64,000 bases of DNA. Origin: Methylomonas methanica. Lineage in GTDB: Bacteria; Pseudomonadota; Gammaproteobacteria; Methylococcales; Methylomonadaceae. A model generated the notes under the pieces. That model was not told the origin of the DNA and made no database searches. It saw only the letters and a list, made by a program, of their open reading frames with translations. The position numbers and the translations under genes are program-made. This document shows, piece after piece, positions 7,466 through 19,617 of this stretch; position 1 is the stretch's first letter; each line of letters starts with the position of its first letter. Location: positions 1 to 64,000 of the forward strand of contig NZ_LUUG01000098.1 of assembly GCF_001644035.1 (NCBI RefSeq), in the 5' to 3' direction.

Positions 7466-9205
7466 ATGTCCGGCAGGATACCTCGTCAGTTTATAGATGA
7501 TCTTTTGGTGCGGGTCGATATTGTCGATCTAATCGATTCGCGCGTCCCCCTTAAAAAATCCGGCAGCAATTTCACGGCGCGCTGCCCGTTTCATACCGAA
7601 AAAACTCCCAGCTTTTCAGTCAGTCGCGGTCGGCAGATTTATCATTGCTTCGGGTGCGGAGCCAGTGGTAACGCAATCGGCTTTTTGATGGAATTTAATC
7701 ATCTGGGCTTTGTTGAGGCGGTTGAGGATTTGGCGGCCTTTGCCGGAGTGGATGTGCCTAGGGAGTTGATTGACGGCGAGTCTGGGCTGCCAGATAAAAA
7801 AAGTGTGGCGCATGTTTACGACGTGTTGGCGGGTGTTGCCGGATTTTATGCCGAGCAATTGCGCGGAAATTCCGAAGGTCGGAAAGCTGTAGAGTACTTA
7901 AAAACCAGGGGTGTTAGCGGAGAGGTAGCCCGTGATTTTTCCCTGGGTTATGCGCCAAATAAGTGGGATGCCTTGGTGGCGCGTTTCGATCAAGCGGATT
8001 TGATCGAGGCTGGTATGCTGGTGGTCAGGGATGATGGCAAGGTTTACGACCGCTTTCGAGGGAGATTGATGTTCCCAATTCGGGACAAACGGAAGCGGGT
8101 GGTGGGGTTTGGTGGGCGAGTGCTGGATGACTCTTTGCCCAAATACCTTAATTCGCCAGAGACTGCGGTTTTTTCTAAAAGCAAGGAGCTTTATGGGCTT
8201 TGCGAGCTTTTGGAAAAAAATAGTAAGCCCGACCGGATATTGGTTGTGGAGGGCTATATGGATGTGATTGCCTTGGCCCAGTTTGGTATTTCCAATGCGG
8301 TGGCTGCACTGGGTACTGCGACTTCGAAAGCGCAAATCGATTTATTGTTCCGATTTACTTCCGAATTGGTGTTTTGTTTCGATGGCGATAATGCCGGCAG
8401 GCAGGCGGCCTGGAAGGCTACGGATGCCGCTTTGCCTTGTTTGCGCGATGGCAGGCAAATCAAAATAATGCTGTTGCCGCAGGGGCAGGATCCGGACTCT
8501 CTGTTGCGCGAGGAAAATTCATCGGTTTTTATGGAACGAATTCGTAATGCGCAGGTCTTGTCGGATTACTTTTTCGAGAATATTGTCGGTCAATTGGAAT
8601 TGACAACCGTTGAGGGGCGGTCGCAGTTGCTGGCGGCAGCGACTCCTTCGCTGGAAAAGGTTCCTGCCGGGTTTTTTCGGGAAATGATGTTTGCCCGTTT
8701 GCAAGAGTTGTCGGGTTCCAGAATTGCCGTGGATGTTGTCGAAAATCAGGCTAGACTTAAGTCTAAGTTTAATGCTGGCAAAAAAGGCATCCCATCGCCA
8801 AGAATCAGTTTGGCGCGCAAGGTCTTAGGGTTGTTGCTTCAGCACCCGCATTTTGCGAGTTTGGTTGAGCGTGAGGGGGTCATGCTTGATGATCTGAGTT
8901 TTGCCGGGGTTGAGTTGTTAAGAGAGGTTTTGCAGCGGATCGCCCTTGAAAAGCCGGAAAATAGCGCCATCTTGTTGGAATCTTTCCGGGGAACATCCCA
9001 GGAAAAAGCCGTAAAGGCTTTAGCTAGTTTAGATCTCGATGTGCCGGCGGGTGGGGAAGAGCCCGAGTTTTGCGGGGCTTTGCAACAACTTTGTAAACAG
9101 GCCAAGGAAGCTATGCTGACCCGATTGATCGAGAAGGAGAGTCGAGAAGGCTTAATGATTGAAGAAAAAGAGGTACTGCGGAAGCTTTTAAGGGATAAGG
9201 CTTAG
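7466..9205 (+). CDS. dnaG: DNA primase
   Basis: This 579-aa DnaG synthesises RNA primers for replication. The N-terminal CHC2 zinc finger (C-P-F-H and C-F-G-C, residues 41-65) is intact. The TOPRIM catalytic core has VVEGYMDVIAL near residues 261-271 and FCFDGDNAGRQA near 308-319. The C-terminal helicase-binding region is present. It is the third gene of the rpsU operon. Confidence 0.96.
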   Translation: MSGRIPRQFIDDLLVRVDIVDLIDSRVPLKKSGSNFTARCPFHTEKTPSFSVSRGRQIYHCFGCGASGNAIGFLMEFNHLGFVEAVEDLAAFAGVDVPRELIDGESGLPDKKSVAHVYDVLAGVAGFYAEQLRGNSEGRKAVEYLKTRGVSGEVARDFSLGYAPNKWDALVARFDQADLIEAGMLVVRDDGKVYDRFRGRLMFPIRDKRKRVVGFGGRVLDDSLPKYLNSPETAVFSKSKELYGLCELLEKNSKPDRILVVEGYMDVIALAQFGISNAVAALGTATSKAQIDLLFRFTSELVFCFDGDNAGRQAAWKATDAALPCLRDGRQIKIMLLPQGQDPDSLLREENSSVFMERIRNAQVLSDYFFENIVGQLELTTVEGRSQLLAAATPSLEKVPAGFFREMMFARLQELSGSRIAVDVVENQARLKSKFNAGKKGIPSPRISLARKVLGLLLQHPHFASLVEREGVMLDDLSFAGVELLREVLQRIALEKPENSAILLESFRGTSQEKAVKALASLDLDVPAGGEEPEFCGALQQLCKQAKEAMLTRLIEKESREGLMIEEKEVLRKLLRDKA

Positions 9206-9234
9206 GTGACCGCATTAATTTTTGCCGTTATAAT
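9206..9234 (+). promoter_or_regulatory. Candidate internal sigma70 promoter for rpoD
   Basis: GTGACC (9206-9211), a 17-nt spacer and TATAAT (9229-9234) lie in the 76-nt gap between dnaG and rpoD. This would allow rpoD to be expressed apart from dnaG. Confidence 0.6.
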
Positions 9235-9281
9235 TTCCTGTTCTGCGGCGCTTGGTGCTGAAAACGTATTGTGAGTAAAGA

Positions 9282-11093
9282 ATGAATCAAGAACAACAGC
9301 AATCCCAACTGAAACAACTGATAGCAAAAGGTAAAGCGCAGGGTTATTTAACTTATGCGGAAGTGAACGACCATTTGCCGAGCGACATCATTGATCCCGA
9401 ACAAATCGACGATATCATCGGCATGATCAATGATATGGGGATTCAGGTTTATGAGGTGGCGCCGGATGACGATGACTCGCTGATCACCTCGGATGCGGTA
9501 GTGACCGCCGATGATGATGAAGAAGTGGCTGAAGTCGCGGCTTTGGCGTCTGTCGATAGTGAGTTTGGCCGTACTACCGATCCAGTCCGCTTGTACATGC
9601 GGGAAATGGGGTCTGTGGAGCTATTGACGCGCGAGGAAGAATTAAAAATTGCGAAACGGATTGAAGAGGGCCAGCGCCAAGTCGTGGGTGCCATCGCTCG
9701 GTCCGGATTCATTGTCGAGACTTTTATCGACGCCTTTGATTCCGTTCAGGTTGAAGACTCCGGTGTGCGCCTCAACGATTTGGTGTTGGGTTTTGTCGAT
9801 CTCACCGAAGTTGAGGACATAGACGTCAGCGGTATCGAGATTGAAGAGCCCGCTGAGGATGCTGAAGAAGAGAGCAAAACAGTCGATTACGAAGAGGTCA
9901 AACAAAAGGTCGATTTACTCAGAAAAGCCTTAAAAGCCGCAACAACCTCAGTTAAAAAGCATGGTTACGGCCATGATAAAACCGAAAAGTTATTCGATGC
10001 GATAGACGAAATATTTTGCGAGTTTAAATGGACGCCGCAGTATTTGAAAAAAATGGTATCCATTTCTGAAGAGTTGATTTCAGCTATTCGCGAAGAAGAG
10101 CGTTTCATATTGGATGTTTGTGTCAAGAAAGCAAAAATGCCGCGTAAGGACTTTATTAATGCGTTTGCGGAGAATGAAGCTAATCTTGAGTGGCTGGATC
10201 AGTTTATCGCTGCGAGGCCTAATTTTGCGGAGGTTTTCAGTAGTCACCGCGAGAATATTAGGGCGGCTCAGCAGCGATTGGCGGATATCGAGTCTCGCTT
10301 CGGCCTGAGCATTGCTGTCCTGAAAGGTATTTGCCGTAGTATCTCCCTAGGGGAAGCTAAGGCGAGACGCGCTAAAAAGGAAATGATCGAAGCCAATTTG
10401 CGCTTGGTTATTTCTATCGCCAAAAAATACACCAACCGCGGCTTACAGTTTCTGGATTTGATTCAGGAGGGCAATATCGGTCTGATGAAGGCTGTCGATA
10501 AATTTGAATATCGACGCGGCTACAAATTTTCTACCTACGCAACTTGGTGGATCCGTCAGGCTATTACCCGTTCCATCGCTGATCAGGCCAGAACTATTCG
10601 TATTCCGGTGCACATGATCGAGACCATTAACAAGCTGAATCGCGTCTCCAGACAGATTTTGCAAGAATTGGGGCGGGAAGCTACACCTGAAGAATTGGCC
10701 GAGCGTATGGAAATGCCCGAGGACAAAATTCGCAAAGTGCTGAAGATTGCCAAAGAGCCGATTTCAATGGAAACACCGATTGGTGACGACGAAGATTCGC
10801 ACTTAGGGGATTTTATCGAAGATTCCAAGATGCTATCGCCCGTCGAATCTGCTACAATCGCCGGCCTTCGCGAGTCTACCCAGAATGTATTGGCGGGCTT
10901 GACAGCTAGAGAGGCCAAGGTGCTCCGGATGCGTTTCGGTATCAATATGAATACCGACCATACGCTGGAAGAGGTTGGTAAACAGTTTGATGTGACCCGT
11001 GAGCGGATTCGTCAGATCGAAGCGAAAGCGCTGCGGAAATTAAGACATCCGTCCAGATCAGAGCAGTTGAGATGTTTTCTTGACGGCGAGTAA
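9282..11093 (+). CDS. rpoD: RNA polymerase primary sigma factor RpoD
   Basis: This 603-aa sigma70 has region 1.1 at the N-terminus, an acidic linker, region 1.2 ([11 protein letters not shown] near residues 99-109), the long non-conserved region, region 2 ([37 protein letters not shown]), region 3 and region 4 with the -35-binding helix-turn-helix ([20 protein letters not shown]). All primary sigma regions are intact. It closes the macromolecular-synthesis operon and is followed by a tRNA gene. Confidence 0.97.
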   Translation: MNQEQQQSQLKQLIAKGKAQGYLTYAEVNDHLPSDIIDPEQIDDIIGMINDMGIQVYEVAPDDDDSLITSDAVVTADDDEEVAEVAALASVDSEFGRTTDPVRLYMREMGSVELLTREEELKIAKRIEEGQRQVVGAIARSGFIVETFIDAFDSVQVEDSGVRLNDLVLGFVDLTEVEDIDVSGIEIEEPAEDAEEESKTVDYEEVKQKVDLLRKALKAATTSVKKHGYGHDKTEKLFDAIDEIFCEFKWTPQYLKKMVSISEELISAIREEERFILDVCVKKAKMPRKDFINAFAENEANLEWLDQFIAARPNFAEVFSSHRENIRAAQQRLADIESRFGLSIAVLKGICRSISLGEAKARRAKKEMIEANLRLVISIAKKYTNRGLQFLDLIQEGNIGLMKAVDKFEYRRGYKFSTYATWWIRQAITRSIADQARTIRIPVHMIETINKLNRVSRQILQELGREATPEELAERMEMPEDKIRKVLKIAKEPISMETPIGDDEDSHLGDFIEDSKMLSPVESATIAGLRESTQNVLAGLTAREAKVLRMRFGINMNTDHTLEEVGKQFDVTRERIRQIEAKALRKLRHPSRSEQLRCFLDGE

Positions 11094-11126
11094 GGCGTCT
11101 GCATTGTTCGTAGGCTAGATAATTAA

Positions 11127-11203
11127 GGGCCCTTAGCTCAGTTGGTTAGAGCTTCCGACTCATAATCGGCAGGTCGTAGGTTCAAGTCCTACAGGGCCCA
11201 CCA
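11127..11203 (+). tRNA. ileX: tRNA with CAT anticodon, probably tRNA-Ile2
   Basis: A 77-nt cloverleaf: acceptor GGGCCCT/AGGGCCC, D-arm GCTC/GAGC, anticodon loop CTCATAA, T-arm GTAGG-TTCAAGT-CCTAC and an encoded CCA. The anticodon CAT could be Met or Ile2 (lysidine-modified). Ile2 is preferred because E. coli ileX lies in the same place downstream of rpoD and shares the GACTCATAATCG anticodon-arm core. The top anticodon-stem pair (27-43) is a T-C mismatch. It is not an initiator tRNA, since the acceptor stem is fully paired. Confidence 0.9.
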
Positions 11204-11211
11204 CAGATAAC

Positions 11212-11236
11212 AGGCCGTTTGCGCGGCCTTTTTTTA
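11212..11236 (+). terminator. Rho-independent terminator after the tRNA
   Basis: AGGCCG pairs with CGGCCT around a 6-nt loop and runs into a stretch of eight T. It separates the tRNA transcript from metK. Confidence 0.85.
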
Positions 11237-11271
11237 TATGCGCAAGTTTTAATTTTGGCGAGGGTGTAACC

Positions 11272-12432
11272 GTGAATAAAAACTACCTTTTTACCTCAGA
11301 GTCTGTTTCGGAAGGTCATCCGGACAAAGTCGCTGACCAAATTTCCGATGCTGTTGTTGATGCCTTATTGGCTCAAGACCCGCGTTCCAGGGTAGCCTGC
11401 GAAACCTTGGTCAAAACCGGTATGGTTGTTCTCGCTGGCGAGATTACCACCAACGCTTGGGTAGATACCGAAGAATTAGTTAGAAAGGTCGTTTGCGAAA
11501 TCGGTTACGACAACGGTGAAATCGGCTTTGACGGAAACAGCTGTGCAGTGTTGAATGCCATCGGTAAACAATCGGCGGATATCGCGATGGGTGTTGATGA
11601 ATCCGAAGACCACGAACAGGGAGCCGGCGACCAAGGTTTAATGTTTGGTTATGCCAGCAACGAAACCGATGTGTTAATGCCGGCCCCAATCACCTACGCG
11701 CATCGCTTGGTTGAGAGACAAGCCTTGGTGCGTAAGAATAAAACCCTGACATGGCTACGTCCAGACGCGAAAAGTCAGGTGACTTTCCGTTACGAAAACA
11801 ACAAACCGGTTGCCATTGATGCGGTAGTTCTGTCTACCCAGCATTCCCCGGAAATTGGCGGCAAGCAACTGGAAGAAGCGGTAATGGATGAAATCATTCT
11901 GCCGACTTTGCCGAAAGAGTGGTTACACAAAGACACCAAATATTTCATCAACCCTACCGGCCAGTTCATCATCGGCGGGCCTGTTGGTGATTGCGGTTTG
12001 ACCGGCCGGAAAATTATCGTTGATACCTACGGCGGTATGGCCCGCCATGGCGGCGGTGCGTTTTCCGGTAAGGATCCGTCAAAAGTAGACAGATCTGCGG
12101 CCTATATGGGGCGTTATGTAGCAAAAAATATCGTTGCCGCCGGCCTGGCAGAGCGTTGTGAGATCCAGGTGTCTTACGCCATTGGCGTCGCGGAACCGAC
12201 TTCTATCAGCATTGAAACCTTCGGTACCGGTAAAATCGAGGAAGAACGTTTGGTGCAAATCGTGCGTGAGCATTTCGACTTGCGACCAAAAGGTTTGATT
12301 GCGCAATTGGATTTGTTAAAACCAATTTATCGCCCAACCGCCTCTTACGGCCATTTCGGTCGCAACGAAGCCAGCTTCAGCTGGGAAAAAACCGACAAAG
12401 CCGAGGCATTGAAAGATGCGGCCGGCATTTAA
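11272..12432 (+). CDS. metK: S-adenosylmethionine synthetase
   Basis: This 386-aa MetK forms SAM from methionine and ATP. It starts at GTG 11272 with GAGGG 7 nt upstream. Signatures are [11 protein letters not shown] near the N-terminus, [12 protein letters not shown] (residues 117-128) and [19 protein letters not shown]. It is followed after 19 nt by ahcY, so synthesis of SAM and disposal of S-adenosylhomocysteine are coupled. The leader is too short for a SAM or SAH riboswitch. Confidence 0.97.
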   Translation: MNKNYLFTSESVSEGHPDKVADQISDAVVDALLAQDPRSRVACETLVKTGMVVLAGEITTNAWVDTEELVRKVVCEIGYDNGEIGFDGNSCAVLNAIGKQSADIAMGVDESEDHEQGAGDQGLMFGYASNETDVLMPAPITYAHRLVERQALVRKNKTLTWLRPDAKSQVTFRYENNKPVAIDAVVLSTQHSPEIGGKQLEEAVMDEIILPTLPKEWLHKDTKYFINPTGQFIIGGPVGDCGLTGRKIIVDTYGGMARHGGGAFSGKDPSKVDRSAAYMGRYVAKNIVAAGLAERCEIQVSYAIGVAEPTSISIETFGTGKIEEERLVQIVREHFDLRPKGLIAQLDLLKPIYRPTASYGHFGRNEASFSWEKTDKAEALKDAAGI

Positions 12433-12451
12433 TCAGGATCAGGAAAATATT

Positions 12452-13744
12452 ATGAGCCAAGCCGATTACAAAGTTGCCGATTTAGCCCTAGCTGAATGGG
12501 GTCGTAAAGAAATTAATATCGCCGAAACCGAAATGCCAGGTTTGATGGCCTTACGTGCCGAGTTCGGCGCGCAACAGCCATTAAAAGGCGCACGTATCGC
12601 CGGTTGTTTGCATATGACTATTCAAACCGCGGTTTTGATAGAAACGTTGACGGCATTGGGTGCAGAAATTCGCTGGTCATCTTGCAATATTTTCTCTACG
12701 CAGGATCACGCCGCCGCCGCTATAGCTGCTGCCGGTATTCCTGTTTTTGCCTGGAAAGGAGAAACCGAGGCAGAAGCGGAATGGTGCATCGAACAAACCA
12801 TCATCGGCCCGAACGGCTGGCGTCCCAATATGATTCTGGACGATGGCGGTGACCTGACGACCATGATGCACAATAACTTCCCTGAGTTGATGGCGGATGT
12901 AAAAGGCTTGTCGGAAGAAACCACAACGGGCGTATTACGTCTGACTGAAATGGTAGCAAAAGGCACGCTGAAAGTGCCGGCGTTTAATGTCAACGATTCG
13001 GTCACCAAATCCAAGTTCGATAATCTGTACGGTTGCCGCGAGTCTTTGGTCGACGGCATCAAACGTGCTACCGATGTAATGGTAGCCGGCAAAATTGCCG
13101 TGGTCTGCGGCTATGGCGATGTGGGTAAAGGTTGCGCGCAATCGCTGCGCGGTTTAGGTGCCACTGTTCTGATCACCGAGATTGACCCAATCTGCGCCTT
13201 GCAGGCGGCGATGGAAGGCTACCGCGTGGTGACCATGGACGAAGCGGCGGCTATTGCCAATATCTTCGTGACTGCTACCGGCAACGTTGGCGTCATTACT
13301 CATGATCACATGAAAGCGATGCGTGATCAGGCTATTGTTTGCAATATTGGTCATTTCGATTCGGAAATCGACATTGCGTCTTTACGCCATTACACCTGGG
13401 AAAATATCAAGCCACAGGTCGATCATGTGATCTTCCCTGACGGCAAGCGCATTATAGTGTTGGCGGAAGGTCGTCTGGTGAATTTGGGTTGCGCTACCGG
13501 TCATCCGAGCTTCGTGATGTCCAACTCGTTTTGCAACCAAGTATTGGCGCAAATGGAGCTTTGGAGCAACGCGGCTAGCTACGAAAACAAGGTCTACGTG
13601 CTGCCGAAAAAGCTCGACGAAAAAGTCGCGCGTTCGCATTTGGCGCAAATCGGCGTAAAACTGACCGAATTGACCAAAGAGCAAGCGGCTTACATTAATG
13701 TCCCAGTCGAAGGTCCTTACAAACCGGATCATTATCGCTATTAA
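12452..13744 (+). CDS. ahcY: Adenosylhomocysteinase
   Basis: The product is 430 aa from ATG 12452 ([17 protein letters not shown]), with AGGAAA 5 nt upstream. It hydrolyses S-adenosylhomocysteine to adenosine and homocysteine with a bound [18 protein letters not shown] (substrate site), the NAD-binding [10 protein letters not shown] motif, [10 protein letters not shown] and the C-terminal KPDHYRY are all present. It is second in the metK-ahcY operon and ends at a strong terminator. Confidence 0.97.
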   Translation: MSQADYKVADLALAEWGRKEINIAETEMPGLMALRAEFGAQQPLKGARIAGCLHMTIQTAVLIETLTALGAEIRWSSCNIFSTQDHAAAAIAAAGIPVFAWKGETEAEAEWCIEQTIIGPNGWRPNMILDDGGDLTTMMHNNFPELMADVKGLSEETTTGVLRLTEMVAKGTLKVPAFNVNDSVTKSKFDNLYGCRESLVDGIKRATDVMVAGKIAVVCGYGDVGKGCAQSLRGLGATVLITEIDPICALQAAMEGYRVVTMDEAAAIANIFVTATGNVGVITHDHMKAMRDQAIVCNIGHFDSEIDIASLRHYTWENIKPQVDHVIFPDGKRIIVLAEGRLVNLGCATGHPSFVMSNSFCNQVLAQMELWSNAASYENKVYVLPKKLDEKVARSHLAQIGVKLTELTKEQAAYINVPVEGPYKPDHYRY

Positions 13745-13765
13745 CGGTTAAGTCAATCCGACAAT

Positions 13766-13790
13766 AAAGGGGCGCAAGCCCCTTTTTTTT
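13766..13790 (+). terminator. Rho-independent terminator after ahcY
   Basis: AAAGGGGC, a GCAA tetraloop and GCCCC run into eight T. The bioA ATG at 13791 follows the last T directly. Confidence 0.92.
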
Positions 13791-15170
13791 ATGCAAGCTA
13801 TGAATAATCAAACTATCGTTCAGCGCGACCTCGCCGTACTCTGGCATCCCTGTAGTCAGATGAAAGACCACGATCCTCGGGCAACTGCGCCGGATGCGCT
13901 GCCGTTGATTCCGATCAAATCGGGCCAAGGCGTCTGGCTGGAAGATTTCGACGGTAACCGCTATCTGGATGCGATCAGTTCCTGGTGGGTAAATCTGTTC
14001 GGTCATGCCAATCCCACTATCAACCAGGCGCTACGAGAGCAGCTTGAAAAGCTCGAACATGTAATCCTCGGTGGATTTACCCATGAAGCTGCGCTAATGC
14101 TGGCGGAAAAGCTGGTGGAGATCACGCCGCCTGGCTTGGATAAATGTTTTTATGCCGATAACGGTTCGTCTGCGGTCGAAATCGCGTTAAAGATGAGTTT
14201 TCATTATTGGCGAAATCTCGGACGTACTCAAAAAACCAAATTCATCACACTGGAAAACAGCTATCACGGCGAAACTCTGGGGGCTTTGGCAGTTGGTAAC
14301 GTGGCTTTATACAAGGACACCTACGCGCCGTTGTTGATGGATGTGATCACGGTAGCTGGGCCGGATTGTTACCATCGTGAAGACGGCGAAAGTTGGGAGG
14401 CCTATTCCATCCGCCGTTTTGCTGCCATGGAGCAAGCTTTGGCGCAACATGCTGACGAGGTTTGCGCGGTAATCGTTGAACCGCTGGTGCAATGCGCCGG
14501 CAGTATGCGCATGTATCATCCGGTGTATCTAAAATTACTGCGTGAAGCGTGTGATAAATACCAGGTACATTTAATCGCCGACGAGATTGCCGTAGGCTTT
14601 GGTCGCACCGGTACCTTGTTTGCTTGCGAGCAAGCGACAATCAGCCCGGATTTTATCTGCCTATCCAAAGGGCTGACCGGCGGCTATTTACCCTTATCTG
14701 CGGTCTTGACCAGCAATCAGGTCTATCAAGCCTTTTACGACGACTATCAAAATCTGACCGCGTTTTTACATTCGCATAGTTACACCGGCAATGCATTGGG
14801 ATGCCGGGCGGCGCTGGCGACGCTGGGGATATTTGAGCAGCAAAATGTGATTATGAACAATCGGCATTTGGCGGGGCTTATGACCAAAGCGGTAGAGCGG
14901 TTTAAGGAGCATCCGAATGTCGCGGAAGTGCGGCAAACCGGCATGATCGTCGCGATAGAACTGGTCAAAAATAAGCAAACCCGCGAGGCTTATCCTTGGC
15001 AGCAGCGGCGCGGTTTAATAGTTTATCGCTATGCTTTGAGTCGTGGTGTGCTATTGCGGCCATTGGGGAATGTGATTTATTTCATGCCGCCTTATATTAT
15101 CAATGAGCAGGAGATACAACTGATGGCAGACGTCGCCTGGCAGGGCATCCAACTGGCGGTGCAGGCCTGA
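13791..15170 (+). CDS. bioA: Adenosylmethionine-8-amino-7-oxononanoate aminotransferase
   Basis: This 459-aa class-III PLP aminotransferase makes 7,8-diaminopelargonate for biotin using SAM as amino donor. LAVLWHPCSQMKD and the ISSWWVNLFGH segment are BioA signatures; the PLP lysine lies in CLSKGLTGG near residues 287-295. Starts at 13791 and 13800 are both possible and neither has a clear ribosome site; the ATG at 13791 abuts the preceding terminator. Its position after metK-ahcY is apt because the enzyme consumes SAM. It overlaps rsmE by 1 nt. Confidence 0.94.
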   Translation: MQAMNNQTIVQRDLAVLWHPCSQMKDHDPRATAPDALPLIPIKSGQGVWLEDFDGNRYLDAISSWWVNLFGHANPTINQALREQLEKLEHVILGGFTHEAALMLAEKLVEITPPGLDKCFYADNGSSAVEIALKMSFHYWRNLGRTQKTKFITLENSYHGETLGALAVGNVALYKDTYAPLLMDVITVAGPDCYHREDGESWEAYSIRRFAAMEQALAQHADEVCAVIVEPLVQCAGSMRMYHPVYLKLLREACDKYQVHLIADEIAVGFGRTGTLFACEQATISPDFICLSKGLTGGYLPLSAVLTSNQVYQAFYDDYQNLTAFLHSHSYTGNALGCRAALATLGIFEQQNVIMNNRHLAGLMTKAVERFKEHPNVAEVRQTGMIVAIELVKNKQTREAYPWQQRRGLIVYRYALSRGVLLRPLGNVIYFMPPYIINEQEIQLMADVAWQGIQLAVQA

Positions 15171-15898
15171 TGCGGGTTTCTCGTTTATATGTCGCCGCGC
15201 CGCTAAATGTTGGCGGTCGCATTGAATTAGATGATGACGCCGCCCATTACGTGCGCAGTGTGCTGCGCCTAAAACAGGATCAGAGCATCGTGCTGTTTAA
15301 CGGCCAAGGCGGAGAGTATCTGGGCCGTTTCAGCGAAGTCAGCCGCAAGAGCGTTCGCGTCGAAATCGAGCAGTTTGTTGAGCATAATGTCGAATCCCCG
15401 CTGGCGATCAATCTGGGTTTGGGCATTTCTCGCGGCGACCGGATGGACTGGGCGGTACAAAAAGCCGTTGAATTAGGTGTGACGCAATTGACGCCCTTGG
15501 TAACCGAGCGTTGCGTGATCAAATTCAACGACGATAAAAAACAGCAACGCTTACAGCATTGGCAGCATATTGCCCAGCACGCCGCAGAACAATCCGGAAG
15601 AACTTGTTGCCCGTCAATCGGCGAGATTGCGAATTTAACCGATTGGGTGAGCGGACAGGAAGGATTAAGCGTGTTTCTCGATCCCTATGCCCAGCAATCC
15701 CTAGCGGACCTAAAGCCGGAAAGCGCCCGTGTCACCTTGCTCTCCGGGCCGGAAGGCGGTTTTAGCGAGCAAGAACGACAAATTGCCAAGGCAGCGGGAT
15801 TTGTCCCGGTGCGTATGGGCGCACGGATCTTGCGCACCGAGACCGCAGTATTATCGGCATTGACCGCCGTGCAAACCTTGTGGGGGGATTTTCGGTGA
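15170..15898 (+). CDS. rsmE: 16S rRNA m3U1498 methyltransferase
   Basis: This 242-aa SPOUT-class RsmE uses SAM to methylate N3 of U1498 in 16S rRNA. It has an N-terminal PUA-like domain (H-Y-V-R-S-V-L-R-L), then the knotted domain with AVQKAVELGVTQLTPLVTERC and the C-terminal LLSGPEGGFSEQE and RMGARILRTETAVL motifs. The start overlaps the bioA stop and the end overlaps the next gene by 4 nt, so the three are translationally coupled. Confidence 0.94.
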   Translation: MRVSRLYVAAPLNVGGRIELDDDAAHYVRSVLRLKQDQSIVLFNGQGGEYLGRFSEVSRKSVRVEIEQFVEHNVESPLAINLGLGISRGDRMDWAVQKAVELGVTQLTPLVTERCVIKFNDDKKQQRLQHWQHIAQHAAEQSGRTCCPSIGEIANLTDWVSGQEGLSVFLDPYAQQSLADLKPESARVTLLSGPEGGFSEQERQIAKAAGFVPVRMGARILRTETAVLSALTAVQTLWGDFR

Positions 15899-16791
15899 TC
15901 CGCTGGTTGGGCTATGCCTTGATGCCGTTGGTCATATTGGTCATTGCGGCCACTATTGCCAGCGTGCTGGGTTACGGTTTGTTGTGGATTGCCGGCGATA
16001 TTTTGCCGTTGGCAAAAGTCATCAGCAAAATTACCCTGGTGCTGTTGCTGCTGAGTATTTTTCCGTTAAAGAACTATCTGCAATTCAGTTGGGCGGAATT
16101 GGGCTTCGCGCCTAAAGCAATGTTTTCCAAACAATTGGGCCAAGGTCTGGCGCTGGGTTTGTTGACCTTGCTGCCGGTATTATTGACGCTGTATTGGCTG
16201 GATGTGCATGTCTGGGACGATACCCGGCATTGGACAGCGGGCAAAATCGCGGAAAAAATCGGCTTGGGTTTGTTTTTTGCGATGCTGATTGCCATCGGTG
16301 AGGAAATACTATTTCGCGGCCTGCTACTGGGTGGTTTGCGCCGGAAAACGTCGATTATTGCTGCGGTGACAATTAGCTCTATCTATTATGCGGCCTTACA
16401 TTTTCTAAAAAGTAAGTCGCAACTGGTTTACGCCGAGTTAACGCCGAGCAGCGGTTTAAAACTAATGGCCGAAGCGTTTGCCAACTGGTTGAACCCAGCG
16501 ATACTCAGCGCCTTGCTGGCTTTATTCGTGGTAGGGGTGTTTTTAGCAATCCTCAGAAGTCGAGTCCCGCAAAGTTTGGGTTTATGTATCGGTTGTCATG
16601 CTGCTTGGGTGTGGCAAATCAAGGTGAGTAGAGATTTGTTCAATGTCAATTTGCAAGCCGATTCGCTGTTCCTGGTCAACACCTACTATGACGGCGTAGT
16701 GGGCCCTCTGGTAAGTAGCTGGTTGGTATCGGCGTTAATCGTTTATGGGTTGTGGTCCCAGCGGCAAGCTAAAGTTGGACGCGGCGATTAG
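15895..16791 (+). CDS. CPBP-family intramembrane glutamic endopeptidase
   Basis: About 298 aa with seven to eight predicted helices. The CPBP (Abi/CAAX-like) catalytic motifs are visible: GEEILFRGLLLGGL (EExxxR) near residues 136-149, a His in YAALHFL near 171, and a later His in CIGCHAAW. These membrane proteases cut or modify membrane or bacteriocin-like substrates, and the target here is unknown. GTG 15895, overlapping the rsmE stop as GTGA, is chosen over TTG 15880 because the upstream residues are not hydrophobic and have no ribosome site. Confidence 0.85.
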   Translation: MIRWLGYALMPLVILVIAATIASVLGYGLLWIAGDILPLAKVISKITLVLLLLSIFPLKNYLQFSWAELGFAPKAMFSKQLGQGLALGLLTLLPVLLTLYWLDVHVWDDTRHWTAGKIAEKIGLGLFFAMLIAIGEEILFRGLLLGGLRRKTSIIAAVTISSIYYAALHFLKSKSQLVYAELTPSSGLKLMAEAFANWLNPAILSALLALFVVGVFLAILRSRVPQSLGLCIGCHAAWVWQIKVSRDLFNVNLQADSLFLVNTYYDGVVGPLVSSWLVSALIVYGLWSQRQAKVGRGD

Positions 16792-16892
16792 ACCAAAACG
16801 GGATACCAACTTGAAAAAATGATTGCCAGATACCATGGTGTTTTGCAATATTTCTCCCCATCATTTCCAGTGCATCATAAGAGGACATATTT

Positions 16893-17198
16893 ATGCGCAG
16901 AGTCAGACCGAATACTTCCGTTCTTCTCTTAACTTTAATGGTCGCCGGTTGTGCTAGCGAGCCAGCCGCCCCGACAAAGCAGGCGGACAAAATTCTGTCC
17001 GGTGAGCAAATGTTGCGGGATAGTCAGGGCATTGCGCAGTTGGGCAGCCGTTGGCAGGAAGGTAAGCAAATGGTCGAACGCGGACAAGTGATGCAACGTG
17101 AAGGTCAGATAAAGATCGACGAAGGGCGCAATCTGGTCGAGGAAGGCCAAAAAATCATGCGCGAGAGTGAAGAAGGTTATAAAAACATAAAACAGTAA
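16893..17198 (+). CDS. Small coiled lipoprotein
   Basis: This 101-aa protein has a lipobox LMVAGC, with Cys at residue 20 as the lipidation site. The mature part is almost wholly helical and charged, with a repeating pattern of the form (x)EG(K/Q)xM separated by about eight residues (EGKQMVERG, REGQIKIDEG, EEGQKIM). This suggests a trimeric or oligomeric coiled coil anchored in the outer membrane. I recognise no named family. An AAGAGG ribosome site lies upstream. Confidence 0.72.
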   Translation: MRRVRPNTSVLLLTLMVAGCASEPAAPTKQADKILSGEQMLRDSQGIAQLGSRWQEGKQMVERGQVMQREGQIKIDEGRNLVEEGQKIMRESEEGYKNIKQ

Positions 17199-17308
17199 GA
17201 CAATCCGCATGCAGTTGCCGGATCGTTTGTAAAGTATATGCAGATGATAGTGTTTTTCAGTCCGGTGGCTGTTGGCGTTAAAAAGCTTTAGCTACCGGCC
17301 TGATGGGA

Positions 17309-17527
17309 TTACGCTGCGTTGCTGTCGTGGACTTTTGGGTTTTGCGGAACCAAGGTCAAGACGGGTTTAGATATTTTAATGCTGGAGTTGTGGATAGCCC
17401 TGCATTCCAGCTGCGTGTTGTAGCAAAAAGCGCATAGCGACGTATTTGGCAAAAACTGCAACTCGTCCGGAGGAATTTCATCCCCGCACCTTGAGCAAAA
17501 GCTTAACTGCGTTGCCTTTGGTTTCAT
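17309..17527 (-). CDS. Short DksA/TraR-like four-cysteine zinc-finger protein
   Basis: From ATG 17527 the product is 72 aa. Four cysteines arranged C-S-R-C and C-A-F-C (about residues 10-32) match the DksA/TraR C4 zinc finger but without the long coiled-coil tip that DksA needs to enter the RNA polymerase channel. An AGAGGGGGGAAC ribosome site lies directly before this ATG; the longer in-frame extension up to 17695 has no such site and an unlikely composition. A regulatory role is possible but unproven. Confidence 0.7.
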   Translation of the reverse strand: MKPKATQLSFCSRCGDEIPPDELQFLPNTSLCAFCYNTQLECRAIHNSSIKISKPVLTLVPQNPKVHDSNAA

Positions 17528-17831
17528 GTTCCCCCCTCTTTCTCGTAAAAATCGTTGCTGAGGATAAACGGAATATTTGTTGCCTTCTGTTGGAACGCCG
17601 GCATTTTTCAACACTCCGCTGTTAGGGCAATGTGATAAAGTCCAAAGTTCCTGAACTAACACCGGGAGACCGGCGCTAATCGGTGAGTACGACATAGTGC
17701 AAATATGCTAAATATCTAATGTGATTATCCAAGTAGTGACGATTCCGTAGCAAGCTTTTTTCGTTGGCGGGCGCAAGAATCTAAAAAATATGTCCACCCA
17801 AGTGCTGTAGGGGGATTATGCGTCGGAGTAA

Positions 17832-19615
<1,784 letters not shown>

Positions 19616-19617
19616 CC

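Noticed and set aside
11237-11271. SAM or SAH riboswitch before metK
   Set aside because: Only 35 nt separate the tRNA terminator from metK; no riboswitch fits.
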